64,000 nt of DNA from Pseudomonadota bacterium (GTDB lineage Bacteria; Pseudomonadota; Alphaproteobacteria; Rhizobiales; Xanthobacteraceae). The stretch is taken from the NCBI GenBank assembly GCA_023387735.1, contig JAEWHP010000012.1, forward strand, positions 62,001-126,000. Reading direction: 5' to 3'. Position 1 is the first letter of the stretch, and each line of letters begins with the position of its first letter. The translations under genes were made by a program, and so were the position numbers. Under the pieces are notes generated by a model. That model was not told where the DNA came from. It was given only the letters and a program-made list of their open reading frames with translations, and searched no databases. Of the stretch, positions 36,511-45,280 are shown in pieces.

Positions 36511-36549
36511 AAAAACGAACCGCCCACCTGCTTTCGCAGATGGGCGGCT
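36511..36549 (-). terminator. Rho-independent terminator after the DUF2852 gene
   Basis: On the minus strand AGCCGCCCATCTGC pairs with GCAGGTGGGCGGTT around GAAA, followed by CGTTTTTG. It lies about 65 bases after the DUF2852 stop. Confidence 0.85.
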
Positions 36550-36612
36550 GTCACCGCCGTCAGGCATCATGGGGGCATCATGCCTGCGGCTGAAGGGCTC
36601 TCGCTGATCGCC

Positions 36613-37095
36613 TTACGACTGCGGCTGGTCGTTCGGCGGGGTCGGACGCGGCTTGTGCTGCGCCATGAACTGGTCGAACTCTTCCTTGTCCTTGGCGTGG
36701 CGCAGGCGATCGAGGAAATTCCTGAACTCGACCTGCTCTTCTTCGAGCCGGCGCAGGGTTTCCATGCGGTACTCGTCGAAGGCGCGGTTGCCGCTGGAGG
36801 GCGTGCCGAAGCCGAAGCCGCCAAAGCCGCTGCGCTCCATGCGGCCGCGCATGCGGTCCATTTTGTACTGCATCCGCTCCATCTTGTTCTGCCAGCGGTC
36901 CTGATTGGTCCAGCAACCCATTTTTCTGCTCCCTAGTGTGAAAAGAAGAAGGGCAAGCCCGATCGGCCACCAGATGATGAAACCGAGGATGGTCACGACG
37001 ATCCAGCCGGGGTGCCACGGACTTTCCAGCATGCGCGGGCGATAGGTCTCTTCCGCGGGACCGCGCCAGCGATTGACATCTGCGGTGTAGGCCAT
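36613..37095 (-). CDS. DUF2852 membrane-associated protein
   Basis: 160 residues, MAYTADVNRWRGPAEETYRP onward. One hydrophobic segment (GWIVVTILGFIIWWPIGLALLLFTLG, about 32-58) is followed by an amphipathic Met/Arg/Lys-rich region (KMERMQYKMDRMRGRMER) and a charged C-terminal coiled coil (ETLRRLEEEQVEFRNFLDRL). This is the DUF2852 pattern. Its promoter carries a 19-bp palindrome that also occurs at the nearby TetR gene, so it is probably that regulator's target. Confidence 0.9.
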   Translation of the reverse strand: MAYTADVNRWRGPAEETYRPRMLESPWHPGWIVVTILGFIIWWPIGLALLLFTLGSRKMGCWTNQDRWQNKMERMQYKMDRMRGRMERSGFGGFGFGTPSSGNRAFDEYRMETLRRLEEEQVEFRNFLDRLRHAKDKEEFDQFMAQHKPRPTPPNDQPQS

Positions 37096-37129
37096 TTCCC
37101 TCTCCATGACGGCGATCACGCCGTTGTGA

Positions 37130-37148
37130 ATGTAAATAACATTTACAT
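37130..37148. promoter_or_regulatory. Palindromic operator in front of the DUF2852 gene
   Basis: ATGTAAATAACATTTACAT, eight-base arms that are perfect reverse complements around a three-base centre, 34 bases before the DUF2852 ATG at 37095. The same 8-3-8 layout with nearly the same arms lies at the TetR gene start (37928-37946). Confidence 0.78.
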
Positions 37149-37203
37149 ACCTAAACCATCCAGCGGTTTTGTCAAGCGGACGCCTCGCCGCGCCTTCGAA
37201 AAA

Positions 37204-37929
37204 TTATTTTGGCTTGCCCCAAGGGCCAGCAGGAGGATCGCCCGATGGCGGCACCGGCGGCGGACCGGGGGGCGTCGGCGGGGGCCGGCGGTCGGTCGGG
37301 AAGCCGAGACCGCGCAGATAGATCAGCACCTCGGCTTCCAGCAGTTCCTCCGGCGACATCGGCAGCTTGCGCCGCGCCGCATCGCCGCGGCCGAACAGCG
37401 ACGCCACGCCGTGCGACATCGACCAGATGTGCAGTGCCATCATCATGGCGGGCGGACGGGGAATGCCGGGCGGCGCCAACGCGGCAAGCCGTTCGGCCGC
37501 AGCGCGGATGATGGCGAACGCGCGTTCGCTGGCGGCCATCAAGGTCGGGTTGGAATCGACGGGAAGCCCGGATTCGAACATCGCCGAATAGAACGCGGGC
37601 TCGTTGCGCGCAAACGCGAGGTAGGCCTTGCCCACCCGTTCGAACGCGGTGACCGTGTCCGGGCGGCCGTCGTCCCAAGCCTGTGTCAGCAGCGCCTCGA
37701 ACTGCTCGAAGCCACGCTGGGCGATCGAGGACAGCAATTCGTCGCGGTCGCGGAAATGCCGATAGGGCGCGGCGGGGCTGACACCGGCCATTCGCGCCGC
37801 ATCGGCGAAGGTGAAACCGGCCGCGCCCTTTTCGGCGATCAGGCCAAGCGCCGCTTGCAGCAGCGCCTCTTTCAGATTGCCGTGGTGATAGCCGCGCTCG
37901 CCGCGGCCTTGGTCCTTTCGCCAGCTCAT
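37204..37929 (-). CDS. TetR family transcriptional regulator
   Basis: 241 residues. The N-terminal helix-turn-helix is clear (ALLQAALGLIAEKGAAGFTFADAARMAGVSPAAPYRHFRDRDELL). The C-terminal ligand domain resembles the TetR_C_33 (WHG) group. An unusual Pro-rich tail (about 25 residues) ends PAGPWGKPK. ATG 37927-37929 is chosen; a frame-open Met at 37959 would put the operator inside the gene. Probably represses itself and the DUF2852 gene downstream. Confidence 0.92.
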   Translation of the reverse strand: MSWRKDQGRGERGYHHGNLKEALLQAALGLIAEKGAAGFTFADAARMAGVSPAAPYRHFRDRDELLSSIAQRGFEQFEALLTQAWDDGRPDTVTAFERVGKAYLAFARNEPAFYSAMFESGLPVDSNPTLMAASERAFAIIRAAAERLAALAPPGIPRPPAMMMALHIWSMSHGVASLFGRGDAARRKLPMSPEELLEAEVLIYLRGLGFPTDRRPPPTPPGPPPVPPSGDPPAGPWGKPK

Positions 37930-37946
37930 GTGAAAGGCTTTTACAT
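37928..37946. promoter_or_regulatory. Palindromic operator overlapping the TetR gene start
   Basis: ATGTGAAAGGCTTTTACAT has eight-base arms with one mismatch around a three-base centre, matching the layout and sequence of the DUF2852 operator. It overlaps the TetR start codon, as expected for autoregulation. Confidence 0.68.
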
Positions 37947-38035
37947 GAGCCGGTCGCAAAGGTCACTTGGTTTGAGCGTTCGAGTTTCGCGCGTTCAGGA
38001 AGGTTAACGGACTGTCAGGGGCGGGCTCATACCGC

Positions 38036-38461
38036 TCAACGCGCCTTGTTCGCGTTCCCCTTCTGCAGTTCCGCAAAACCCTCGGCGGCCTGCTGCACTT
38101 CCTCGGAGAAATCGCTCATTTCCTGCACCTGGCGGATTTCGATGATCTCGTTCTCGGAGGCCGGGCACTTGCTGGCCCAGGCGATCGCCTCCTCGCGCGA
38201 CTTCACGTCGATCATCCAGTAGCCGCCGAGCACTTCCTTGGCTTCGGTGAACGGACCGTCGGTCACGATCGGCTTGCCGCCGGGGAACGAAACCCGCGCG
38301 CCCATCGACGGCGGGTGCAGCCCGTCGAGCGCGATCAGGACGCCGGCTTCCTGCAGCGCCTCGTTGTATTTCATCATCGCCTTGACCCGTTCAGGATCAA
38401 GCTGGACGTCCGGGGCCGCGGTCTCGTAGCCGAGGGGGATCATCAGCATCATGAATCGCAT
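38036..38461 (-). CDS. YCII-related (DGPF-type) protein
   Basis: 141 residues, MRFMMLMIPLGYETAAPDVQ onward, with the diagnostic IVTDGPFTEAKEVLGGYWMIDV. A ferredoxin-like fold related to YciI; many such proteins are encoded next to ECF sigma factors and their biochemical role is unknown. A close relative follows upstream at 38592, and another lies beside the sigma factor at 55533. Start at ATG 38459-38461 by the conserved MRFMxxM lead. Confidence 0.9.
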   Translation of the reverse strand: MRFMMLMIPLGYETAAPDVQLDPERVKAMMKYNEALQEAGVLIALDGLHPPSMGARVSFPGGKPIVTDGPFTEAKEVLGGYWMIDVKSREEAIAWASKCPASENEIIEIRQVQEMSDFSEEVQQAAEGFAELQKGNANKAR

Positions 38462-38481
38462 GGGGATATGCTCCGTGTTGT

Positions 38482-38574
38482 TGTCATTCCGGGGCACGCG
38501 CAGCGTGAACCCGGAATCTCGCGCCGCGACCTCTAGATTCCGGGTTCGATGCTTCGCATCGCCCCGGAATGACG
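38482..38574. repeat. Palindromic intergenic repeat, family 1, copy C
   Basis: Outer arms TGTCATTCCGGGGC and GCCCCGGAATGACGA. The inner core is altered by an insertion (CCCGGAATCTCGCGCCGCGA then CTAGATTCCGGG), so this copy is longer than A, B and D. It separates the two tandem YCII genes. Confidence 0.85.
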
Positions 38575-38591
38575 AGGAGGAGAGACAGCCG

Positions 38592-39002
38592 TCACTTCTT
38601 CCCAGCCCGCAACCGCTCTTCCTGCTCGCGCAGTTCAGGGGTGAGCGCTTCGCCGAAATCCTCGGTGGCAAACACCTGGCGAATCTCGATCTCGTCGCCG
38701 AGGCCGAACGGCGCGCGCTTCATCCAGTCGATGGCTTCATCCAGCGATCTGGTGTTGATCAGCCAGAAGCCGGCGACGAGATCGCCACTCAGCGCAAACG
38801 GCCCGCGGCTGACGCTGCCCTGCCCGCTTCCATACTTGATCCGCGCGCCCTTCGAAGTCGGATGCAGGCCCTCGCCCGCCTCCATGATCCCGGCTTTTGC
38901 CATCTCCTCGTTGAACTTGCCCATCGCCGTGAGCAACTCCGTGCTCGGCATTACGCCCGCTTCCGAATCCTTGCTCGCCTTCACAATCACCATGAATCGC
39001 AT
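38592..39002 (-). CDS. YCII-related protein, tandem paralogue
   Basis: 136 residues, MRFMVIVKASKDSEAGVMPS onward. Same family as the next gene, but the DGPF box reads SRGPFALSGDLVAGFWLI, a variant lacking Asp. Probably arose by tandem duplication, with a palindromic repeat now between the copies. First Met (39008) is two residues upstream. Confidence 0.88.
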   Translation of the reverse strand: MRFMVIVKASKDSEAGVMPSTELLTAMGKFNEEMAKAGIMEAGEGLHPTSKGARIKYGSGQGSVSRGPFALSGDLVAGFWLINTRSLDEAIDWMKRAPFGLGDEIEIRQVFATEDFGEALTPELREQEERLRAGKK

Positions 39003-39134
39003 CGTCACACTCCAATTGCGTCTCGCTGAACCGACAGGCGCCGGCCTTCGTCAACAAGACGACCGGGGTTTTGCGGCACCGACATTTCGGTGGGAATTAT
39101 TTCGGAGATAATTGGCTGCTGCCGCATATCCGGA

Positions 39135-39240
39135 CCTCATCCTGAGGAGGCGCGAACGCGCCATCTCGAAGGATGGGCCTCTGGAGAGATCGGGGCCTCA
39201 TGGTTCGAGACGCGCGAAGACGCGCTCCTCACCATGAGGG
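39135..39240. repeat. Dispersed intergenic repeat, family 2, copy 1
   Basis: Begins CCTCATCCTGAGGAG and ends CTCCTCACCATGAGGG, with GCGCGAACGCGCCATCTCGAAGGATG inside. A second copy lies at 45837-45939. Near-palindromic as a whole. Confidence 0.88.
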
Positions 39241-39245
39241 TTCTC

Positions 39246-39899
39246 CTAGCGCTCCCTGGGCACCATGTGAAAGTAGGGTTCCGCCTCCTTCAGCACGCGC
39301 GCGAACGAGGGACGCGCCTTCAGCCGCTCAAAGTAAGATGCGAGATTCTTGTGCTCGGTGCCGAACGGCACCACCATGCTGCCGTAGAACAGCGCCGGCG
39401 CAGCGGCGCAATCGGCGAGACTGAAATCCTCGCCGGCCGCCCAGCCGCCCTGCGCCAGCTGCGCTTCGAGCATGTCGTAGCACTTCCCTAACTGCGCCCT
39501 CGCCTCCTCGACGCCGTGCGGATCGGTCCGGTCCGCCGGCCGCAACCGGTCGCCCGTGATCTTCTGCATCGGCAGATGGACATAGAGATCGTAGAAGCGG
39601 TCGCGTAGCCGCGTTTGCAGGGCGCGGCGCGGATCCGCTGATATGAACCGGGTGCGGCCGGCATAGTGCGTGTCGAGATACTCGATGATGATGCTGGACT
39701 CCGGAACGATTTCGTTCCGCGCGTCGTCCCGCAGCACCGGAAACTTGCCGATCCCCCACAGCTTCACGAAAGCGGCTCGCGCTTCGGGATTGCCGAGATC
39801 GACCAGGTACGGCGTGAACGGCGTGCCGTTCTCGTACAGCGCGATCAGCGCCTTCCAGCAGAACGAGGACAGCGGGTGGTAATGCAGCGTGAGCGACAT
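39246..39899 (-). CDS. Glutathione S-transferase family protein
   Basis: 217 residues. The N-terminal domain LTLHYHPLSSFCWKALIALY has the Ser/Cys pair used in several GST classes, then PVLRDDARNEIVPESSIIIEYL for glutathione binding. The helical C-terminal half includes AAGEDFSLADCAAAPALFY. Start ATG 39897-39899. Substrate unknown; one of three GST-like genes here. Confidence 0.93.
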   Translation of the reverse strand: MSLTLHYHPLSSFCWKALIALYENGTPFTPYLVDLGNPEARAAFVKLWGIGKFPVLRDDARNEIVPESSIIIEYLDTHYAGRTRFISADPRRALQTRLRDRFYDLYVHLPMQKITGDRLRPADRTDPHGVEEARAQLGKCYDMLEAQLAQGGWAAGEDFSLADCAAAPALFYGSMVVPFGTEHKNLASYFERLKARPSFARVLKEAEPYFHMVPRER

Positions 39900-40235
39900 G
39901 GAAACTCCCTGGACCAAAAGTGATGCGCCTGATGACAAGACGAACAGCAAACCGCGATGCCGACATCGTGGCGCGGCGCGGCCGCCGCACGAGGTGATTC
40001 GCGTCCAGGCTGCAATTTACGCACCGTAAAACTACGGGCTCACAAAAGCGGGCTGCGCATGTCCGCATGCATAACTCAGAAATCTTCCTGCAATATGAGA
40101 GTGTTATCCAGGGAAAGTCCGTGTCGCTGCCGTGCAACATACTTAACCCGGCATTAAGCCCGCATCCTGCAACTTTCACGATAGCCAAATCATTCTGCAA
40201 TCGTTCCAATTTCGGAACTCGATGGGGGCCGCGGC
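39900..40235. other. Intergenic promoter region between GST and chemoreceptor genes
   Basis: 336 bases, noticeably more AT-rich than its flanks from about 40050 on. The two genes diverge, so it holds both promoters. No operator or RNA element recognised. Confidence 0.5.
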
Positions 40236-41906
40236 GTGTTCAATTTCGCAAGCAAGGCAAAAATCCAGAGCGCACTCGCCCAGACCGCCGCCATCAACCG
40301 CTCGCAAGCCGTGATCGAATTCAATCTCGACGGCACCATCGTCACCGCCAACGAGAATTTTCTCCGCGCGATGGGTTACTCGCTTTCGGAGATCCAGGAC
40401 AAGCATCACAGCATGTTCGTCGATGCGGCCGAGCGCGAGAGCCGGGAGTACCGCGAGTTCTGGGCGCGACTCAATCGCGGCGAGTTCCAGGCGACGCAGT
40501 ACAAGCGCTTCGGCAAGGGCGGCAGGGAAATCTGGATCCAGGCGTCCTACAACCCGATCCTCGATGCAAGTGGCAGGCCGACCGGCGTGATCAAGTTCGC
40601 CACCGACATCACCGCGCAGAAGATCCGGAGCATGGAAGACGCCGGCAAGATCGCGGCGATGAACCGCGCGCAGGCCGTAATCGAGTTCAACATGGACGGC
40701 ACCATCGTCACCGCCAACGAGAATTTTCTCCGCGCGATGGGTTACTCGCTCTCAGAGATCCAGGGCAAGCACCACAGCATGTTCGTCGTGCCGGCCGATC
40801 GCGACAGCGCGGCCTACCGTGAGTTCTGGGCCAAGCTGAACCGGGGTCAGTTCGATGCCGCCGAATACAAGCGCATCGGCAAGGGCGCGAAGGAAATCTG
40901 GATTCTCGCGACCTACAACCCGATCCTCGACGAGACCGGAAAGCCGTTCAAGGTAGTCAAGTTCGCAACCGACGTGACCGCGCAGAAGCTGAAAGCCGCC
41001 GACAGCGACGGCCAGATCGCCGCGATCAGGAAATCGCAGGCGGTGATCGAATTCAACATGGACGGCACCATCCGCACCGCCAATGCGAACTTCCTCGAGG
41101 CAATGGGCTACACGCTCGCGGAAGTCCAAGGCAAGCATCACGGCATGTTCGTCGCGCCGAACGAACGCAACACGCCGGAATACCGCGAATTCTGGAACAG
41201 GCTCAACAACGGCCAGTACCAGGCGGCGGAATACAAGCGCATCGCCAAGGGCGGCCGCGAAATCTGGATCCAGGCGTCGTACAACCCGATCCTCGACCTC
41301 AACGGCAAGCCGTTCAAGGTGGTGAAATACGCCACCGACGTCACGGTGCAGGCCGTGTTGCGCAAGAAGGCCGAGAATGCAAGGGGCTTCATCGCGACGG
41401 TGGCCGACGGCAGCGAGGAAATGAGCGCCTCGATCCGCGAGATCTCCGAAACGATGACGAAATCAAAGGCGAATGCCGCAGCGGCAACCGGGCGGATCGA
41501 TGCCGCCGATCAGCAGGCGCAGAAGCTCAACGATGCCGCGCAGGCCATGAGCGGGATCGTCGAACTGATCGGCAACATCACCGGCCAGATCAACCTGCTG
41601 GCGCTGAACGCGACAATCGAATCGGCGCGCGCGGGCGAGGCCGGCAGGGGTTTTGCCGTGGTGGCATCCGAGGTCAAGAACCTCGCCAACCAGGCCAAGC
41701 ACGCCACCGACACGATCTCGAAGGAAATCGAACAGCTCAATGGCGTGGCCGGCGAAGTCGCGGGATCTTTAACCGCCATCAAGTCGGCGATCGCCGGCGT
41801 CAACGAGTTCATCGCCTCGACCGCGGCCGCCGTCGAGGAACAGAGCATCGTGACCCAGGACATGTCGACCAACATGCAGCGGGCTTCGGCGGAACTGGCC
41901 TGTTGA
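40236..41906 (+). CDS. Soluble methyl-accepting chemotaxis protein with three tandem PAS domains
   Basis: 556 residues from a GTG start with GGGGG upstream. Three PAS domains of about 122 residues (roughly 15-130, 137-252, 259-374), each with SQAVIEFNxDGTI, a GYxLxEIQxKHHxMF motif and a PAC part with WIQASYNPILD. The MCP signalling domain (about 385-556) contains the hairpin tip INLLALNATIESARAGEAGRGFAVVASEVK. No membrane helix or HAMP domain. It probably senses an intracellular cue. The end is short, without a pentapeptide tether for CheR. Confidence 0.94.
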   Translation: MFNFASKAKIQSALAQTAAINRSQAVIEFNLDGTIVTANENFLRAMGYSLSEIQDKHHSMFVDAAERESREYREFWARLNRGEFQATQYKRFGKGGREIWIQASYNPILDASGRPTGVIKFATDITAQKIRSMEDAGKIAAMNRAQAVIEFNMDGTIVTANENFLRAMGYSLSEIQGKHHSMFVVPADRDSAAYREFWAKLNRGQFDAAEYKRIGKGAKEIWILATYNPILDETGKPFKVVKFATDVTAQKLKAADSDGQIAAIRKSQAVIEFNMDGTIRTANANFLEAMGYTLAEVQGKHHGMFVAPNERNTPEYREFWNRLNNGQYQAAEYKRIAKGGREIWIQASYNPILDLNGKPFKVVKYATDVTVQAVLRKKAENARGFIATVADGSEEMSASIREISETMTKSKANAAAATGRIDAADQQAQKLNDAAQAMSGIVELIGNITGQINLLALNATIESARAGEAGRGFAVVASEVKNLANQAKHATDTISKEIEQLNGVAGEVAGSLTAIKSAIAGVNEFIASTAAAVEEQSIVTQDMSTNMQRASAELAC

Positions 41907-42019
41907 CGGCTTAGCCTCACGGCAGATCGGCGTCGAATAATTCACGCTCGCCGCGACACGGCACAGGGCTTGGGTTATACGAGCGGGAAAACCCCTTTCG
42001 CTCGCAAACGGACCTGCCC

Positions 42020-42808
42020 ATGCCTTCCTCCCTGCAAAAAGTTGCTCTCGTCACCGGTGCTGCGCGCGGTATCGGGCTTGCGACGGCAAAGCGATTTCTC
42101 GCCGAGGGCTGGCAGGTAGCGCTGCTCGATATCGAGGGTGAGCTGCTGCGCGGCGCGGTCGCCGGCCTCGCCAAACCCGACGATACGCTGGCGCTGCATT
42201 GCGACGTCTCCGATGCAGGCGCGGTGGCTGATGCCATGGCGACGATGAACGGACGCTTCGGCCGGCTCGACGCGCTGATCAACAATGCCGGCGTCGCGGT
42301 GTTCGCGCCAATTCTCGACACGTCCGACGACGACTGGGCCCGCATACTGGCGGTCAATCTCACCGGGCCGTTCTTGTGCACCAAGGCGGCCGCGCCCCTG
42401 ATGCGCGAACATGGCGGCGGCGCGATCGTCAACATCACCTCAATTTCGGCCGTGCGCGCCTCGACGCTGCGCTCGGCCTACGGCACCAGCAAGGCGGGAC
42501 TGGCGCACCTGACCAAGCAGCTCGCGGTCGAACTGGCCTCGCTCGGCATCCGCGTCAACGCCGTTGCGCCCGGCCCGGTCGAGACCGCGATGGCCAAACA
42601 GGTCCACACGCCGGAAATCCGCGCCGACTATCACGACGCCATTCCGCTGAATCGTTACGGCCTGGAAGATGAACTGGCGGAAGCCGTGTTCTTCCTGTGC
42701 AGCGACCGGTCGAGCTACATCACCGGGCAGATCCTCGCCGTCGACGGCGGCTTCGATGCCGCCGGCATCGGCCTGCCGACGCTGCGCGGCGAGCGGCGGA
42801 ACGGGTAG
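42020..42808 (+). CDS. SDR family NAD(P)-dependent oxidoreductase
   Basis: 262 residues. Rossmann motif VTGAARGIGLATA, NNAG at about residue 88, catalytic Ser and YGTSK (Tyr-x-x-x-Lys) at about 154-158, and the cofactor-side VNAVAPGPVETAM. A classical short-chain dehydrogenase of about 250 residues. Substrate unknown. Convergent with the cobalamin phosphatase gene. Confidence 0.95.
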   Translation: MPSSLQKVALVTGAARGIGLATAKRFLAEGWQVALLDIEGELLRGAVAGLAKPDDTLALHCDVSDAGAVADAMATMNGRFGRLDALINNAGVAVFAPILDTSDDDWARILAVNLTGPFLCTKAAAPLMREHGGGAIVNITSISAVRASTLRSAYGTSKAGLAHLTKQLAVELASLGIRVNAVAPGPVETAMAKQVHTPEIRADYHDAIPLNRYGLEDELAEAVFFLCSDRSSYITGQILAVDGGFDAAGIGLPTLRGERRNG

Positions 42809-42816
42809 CAAGCCGA

Positions 42817-43383
42817 TCAGCGCGTGTTCACTGCAACCACGCGCCAGCCGCCGGCGAGGCGATCGATCCTTGTCAGCGACAGCGGATCGATGACGAAACG
42901 CAGCGCGGAATCGGGCACCACATCGAGCGCGATCGCGAGCATGGCGCGGATGGTGCCGGAATGCACCACGAGCACCGCATCGCCCGGCGGCAGAAGTGCG
43001 AGCCCTGCCCGCGCGCGATCGATCTGATCGACGAAACTTTCGCCGCCTGGTGGCCGGTTGCCCGCCGGCGATTTCCAGAATTCATGATAGGCGGCGCCGA
43101 GCTCGGTGATGAGATCGTCATGGCGGCGGCCGGTCCATGCTCCGAAATCCTGCTCGCGAAAGGCCGATTGCTCGACCGGATCGAGACCGAGCCTGAGCGC
43201 GGTTTCCCGCGTCCGCCGCGCAGGACTGCAGACCGCCGAAGCGCCTACCGGCAACCTTGCTTCCACGGCGGCAAAGGCGGCAGCGTCACGAAGATCGGCC
43301 GGCGCATCCGGGCCGTGAATCACGCCGCGCGGTCCGTCGACCGGCGCATGGCGGATCAACCACAATCGCGTCTCCGCGCTCAT
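42817..43383 (-). CDS. Histidine phosphatase family protein, probable alpha-ribazole phosphatase
   Basis: 188 residues. The phosphohistidine motif LIRHAP is near the N-terminus, with VCSPARRTRETA, FGAWTGR and VVHSGTIRAML following. Its ATG overlaps the cobS stop (ATGA), so it most likely acts on alpha-ribazole phosphate in cobalamin nucleotide-loop assembly (CobC role in Salmonella naming). The inference rests on the operon, since family members have many substrates. Confidence 0.88.
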   Translation of the reverse strand: MSAETRLWLIRHAPVDGPRGVIHGPDAPADLRDAAAFAAVEARLPVGASAVCSPARRTRETALRLGLDPVEQSAFREQDFGAWTGRRHDDLITELGAAYHEFWKSPAGNRPPGGESFVDQIDRARAGLALLPPGDAVLVVHSGTIRAMLAIALDVVPDSALRFVIDPLSLTRIDRLAGGWRVVAVNTR

Positions 43384-44138
43384 GGCTGCGCCAGCCTTGC
43401 CGCAAGCAGGACGAGGATCGCGGTCTCGCTCACCTGCTCGGCGCCTCCCAGAACGTCGCCGGTCTGGCCGCCGATTTGCCGCATCGCCAGCCACGCCATG
43501 CAGAACCCACACAGGCCGGCCGCGAGCGCGGCGAACATCGCGTTGGTCCACGACAACGACAACAGCGCGATGACGAGTGCGAGCCCGCCCGCCATTGCCG
43601 ATATCGCGGCATCGGGCTGACCGGCATTTCGGGCCAATCCATCCTTGCGCGCATACGGCAGGTTCATCGACATCGCAGGCAATATGCCGCGCGCCAGCGC
43701 GTGTGCGGCGATCAGCGCCGGCACGACATGGCTGTCGGGAATCGCCGCCAGGGCGGAAAGTTTTGCGGCAAAGCTCACCAGAAGCCCCACGGCGCCATAC
43801 GTGCCCAGCCGGCTGTCGCGCATGATTTCGAGTTTCGCTTCGAGATTGCGGCCGCCGCCAAATCCGTCGGCGACATCGGCAAGGCCATCCTCGTGCAGCG
43901 CGCCGGTCAGGATGGCGCTGCCGCCGAGCGCCAGCGCCGCCGCGGCGAGATCCGGCACGCCGGCGTAGCGCAGGCCGAGGCAAAGCAGTCCCACCGCGGC
44001 GCCGATCAGCGCGCCAACCACCGGAAACATCCGGTGTGCGCGCACGAAATTTGGCGGCATCGCGCCGTCCGGATGCGGCATCGGCAGCCGCGTCAGGAAG
44101 GCGACGGCGGTTCTGAAATCGTCGAGCCATTCATTCAT
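43380..44138 (-). CDS. cobS: Adenosylcobinamide-GDP ribazoletransferase
   Basis: 252 residues, polytopic membrane protein. The signature RFLTRLPMP-like FLTRLPMPHPD near the N-terminus and ALHEDGLADVADGFGGG (metal-binding) are diagnostic for CobS/CobV. Joins alpha-ribazole to GDP-cobinamide to give cobalamin. Divergent from cobT with 58 bases between starts. Confidence 0.95.
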   Translation of the reverse strand: MNEWLDDFRTAVAFLTRLPMPHPDGAMPPNFVRAHRMFPVVGALIGAAVGLLCLGLRYAGVPDLAAAALALGGSAILTGALHEDGLADVADGFGGGRNLEAKLEIMRDSRLGTYGAVGLLVSFAAKLSALAAIPDSHVVPALIAAHALARGILPAMSMNLPYARKDGLARNAGQPDAAISAMAGGLALVIALLSLSWTNAMFAALAAGLCGFCMAWLAMRQIGGQTGDVLGGAEQVSETAILVLLAARLAQP

Positions 44139-44196
44139 GGAGATGTCCGGAGAATCGCTTTAGCGTAGGGCTCTCTCCTGCGCCGAAGAGAATCGC

Positions 44197-45213
44197 ATGC
44201 TGTTCGACAGTCTAGACGACATCCGCACCTTCTGTCGTGACTTGCCCGCCGGCGATCGGCGATTCGCGGAGGCCGCCACGCGCCGGCAGCAGAACCTGAC
44301 CAAGCCGCCGGAGAGCCTCGGCCGCCTCGAAGAACTCGCGATCTGGCTGGCGCAATGGCAGGGCCGCGAGCAGCCCCGGCTCGATCGCGTCACGGTTGCG
44401 GTGTTCGCCGGCAATCACGGCGTCGCCGCGCGCGGCGTGTCTGCGTATCCGCCGGCGGTCACCGCGCAAATGGTGGCCAATTTCACTGCCGGCGGCGCGG
44501 CCATCAACCAGATCGCCCGGCTTGCCGGCGCCGAACTGCACGTGGTGCCGATCGAACTCGGGCGACCGACGCGCGATTTCACCGAAGCTGCTGCGATGGA
44601 TGCCGACGAATATCTCGCCGCAATCGAAGAAGGCTGCAGCGCCGTGCCCGACGATTGCGACCTGCTCGCCGTCGGCGAGATGGGGATCGCGAACACGACG
44701 GCGGCAGCGGCGTTGTGCACGGCCTTGCTCGGCGGCAGCGCGGCGCGCTGGGCCGGCCGCGGCACCGGCATCGACGATGGCGGGCTGGCGCGCAAGCGTG
44801 CGGCGATCGAGGCGGCGCTTCATTTTCATCGCGGCATTCTCGGCGATCCGCTCGCGGTGGCAGCCGCACTCGGTGGCCGCGAACTTGCGGCGATCATGGG
44901 CGCTGTACTCGCGGCACGGCAACGGCGCATCCCGGTGCTGCTCGACGGGTTCGTGGCGACATCGGCGGTACTGCCGTTGGCGCGCCTGGATGCCGCCGCG
45001 CTGGATCACTGCCGCGCCGGACACGTTTCCGCCGAGGCGGGGCATCGTGATCTGCTGGGCGAACTCGGGCTGCGGCCGCTGCTCGATCTCGACATGCGGC
45101 TTGGCGAGGCGTCGGGCGCGGGCGTCGCCATCCTGCTGTTGCGGGCGGCGCTGGCCTGCCACGCCGGAATGGCTACATTTGCCGAGGCTGGCGTCTCCGG
45201 CGCTGGGGGATGA
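44197..45213 (+). CDS. cobT: Nicotinate-nucleotide-dimethylbenzimidazole phosphoribosyltransferase
   Basis: 338 residues. TKPPESLGRLEELAIWLAQ, VFAGNHGVAARGVSAYP and GEMGIANTTAAAALCTAL are family motifs; the catalytic glutamate lies in the C-terminal GHVSAEAGHRDLL region or near it. Activates dimethylbenzimidazole for the lower ligand of cobalamin. Also named cobU in the aerobic-pathway scheme. Confidence 0.96.
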   Translation: MLFDSLDDIRTFCRDLPAGDRRFAEAATRRQQNLTKPPESLGRLEELAIWLAQWQGREQPRLDRVTVAVFAGNHGVAARGVSAYPPAVTAQMVANFTAGGAAINQIARLAGAELHVVPIELGRPTRDFTEAAAMDADEYLAAIEEGCSAVPDDCDLLAVGEMGIANTTAAAALCTALLGGSAARWAGRGTGIDDGGLARKRAAIEAALHFHRGILGDPLAVAAALGGRELAAIMGAVLAARQRRIPVLLDGFVATSAVLPLARLDAAALDHCRAGHVSAEAGHRDLLGELGLRPLLDLDMRLGEASGAGVAILLLRAALACHAGMATFAEAGVSGAGG

Positions 45214-45280
45214 CGAAACCTTGCCACATATGTGCCCGTAACTGTTGCGAAGACTGTCCGAACCCACGAGGAACCCGCAG

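Noticed and set aside
39131..39240. CRISPR-like or transposon-end look of the palindromic repeats
   Set aside because: Copies are isolated, not arrayed with spacers, and no transposase or direct target duplications were found beside them.
44139..44196. Possible cobalamin riboswitch between cobS and cobT
   Set aside because: The gap is only 58 bases and lacks the B12-box; too short for a cobalamin aptamer.
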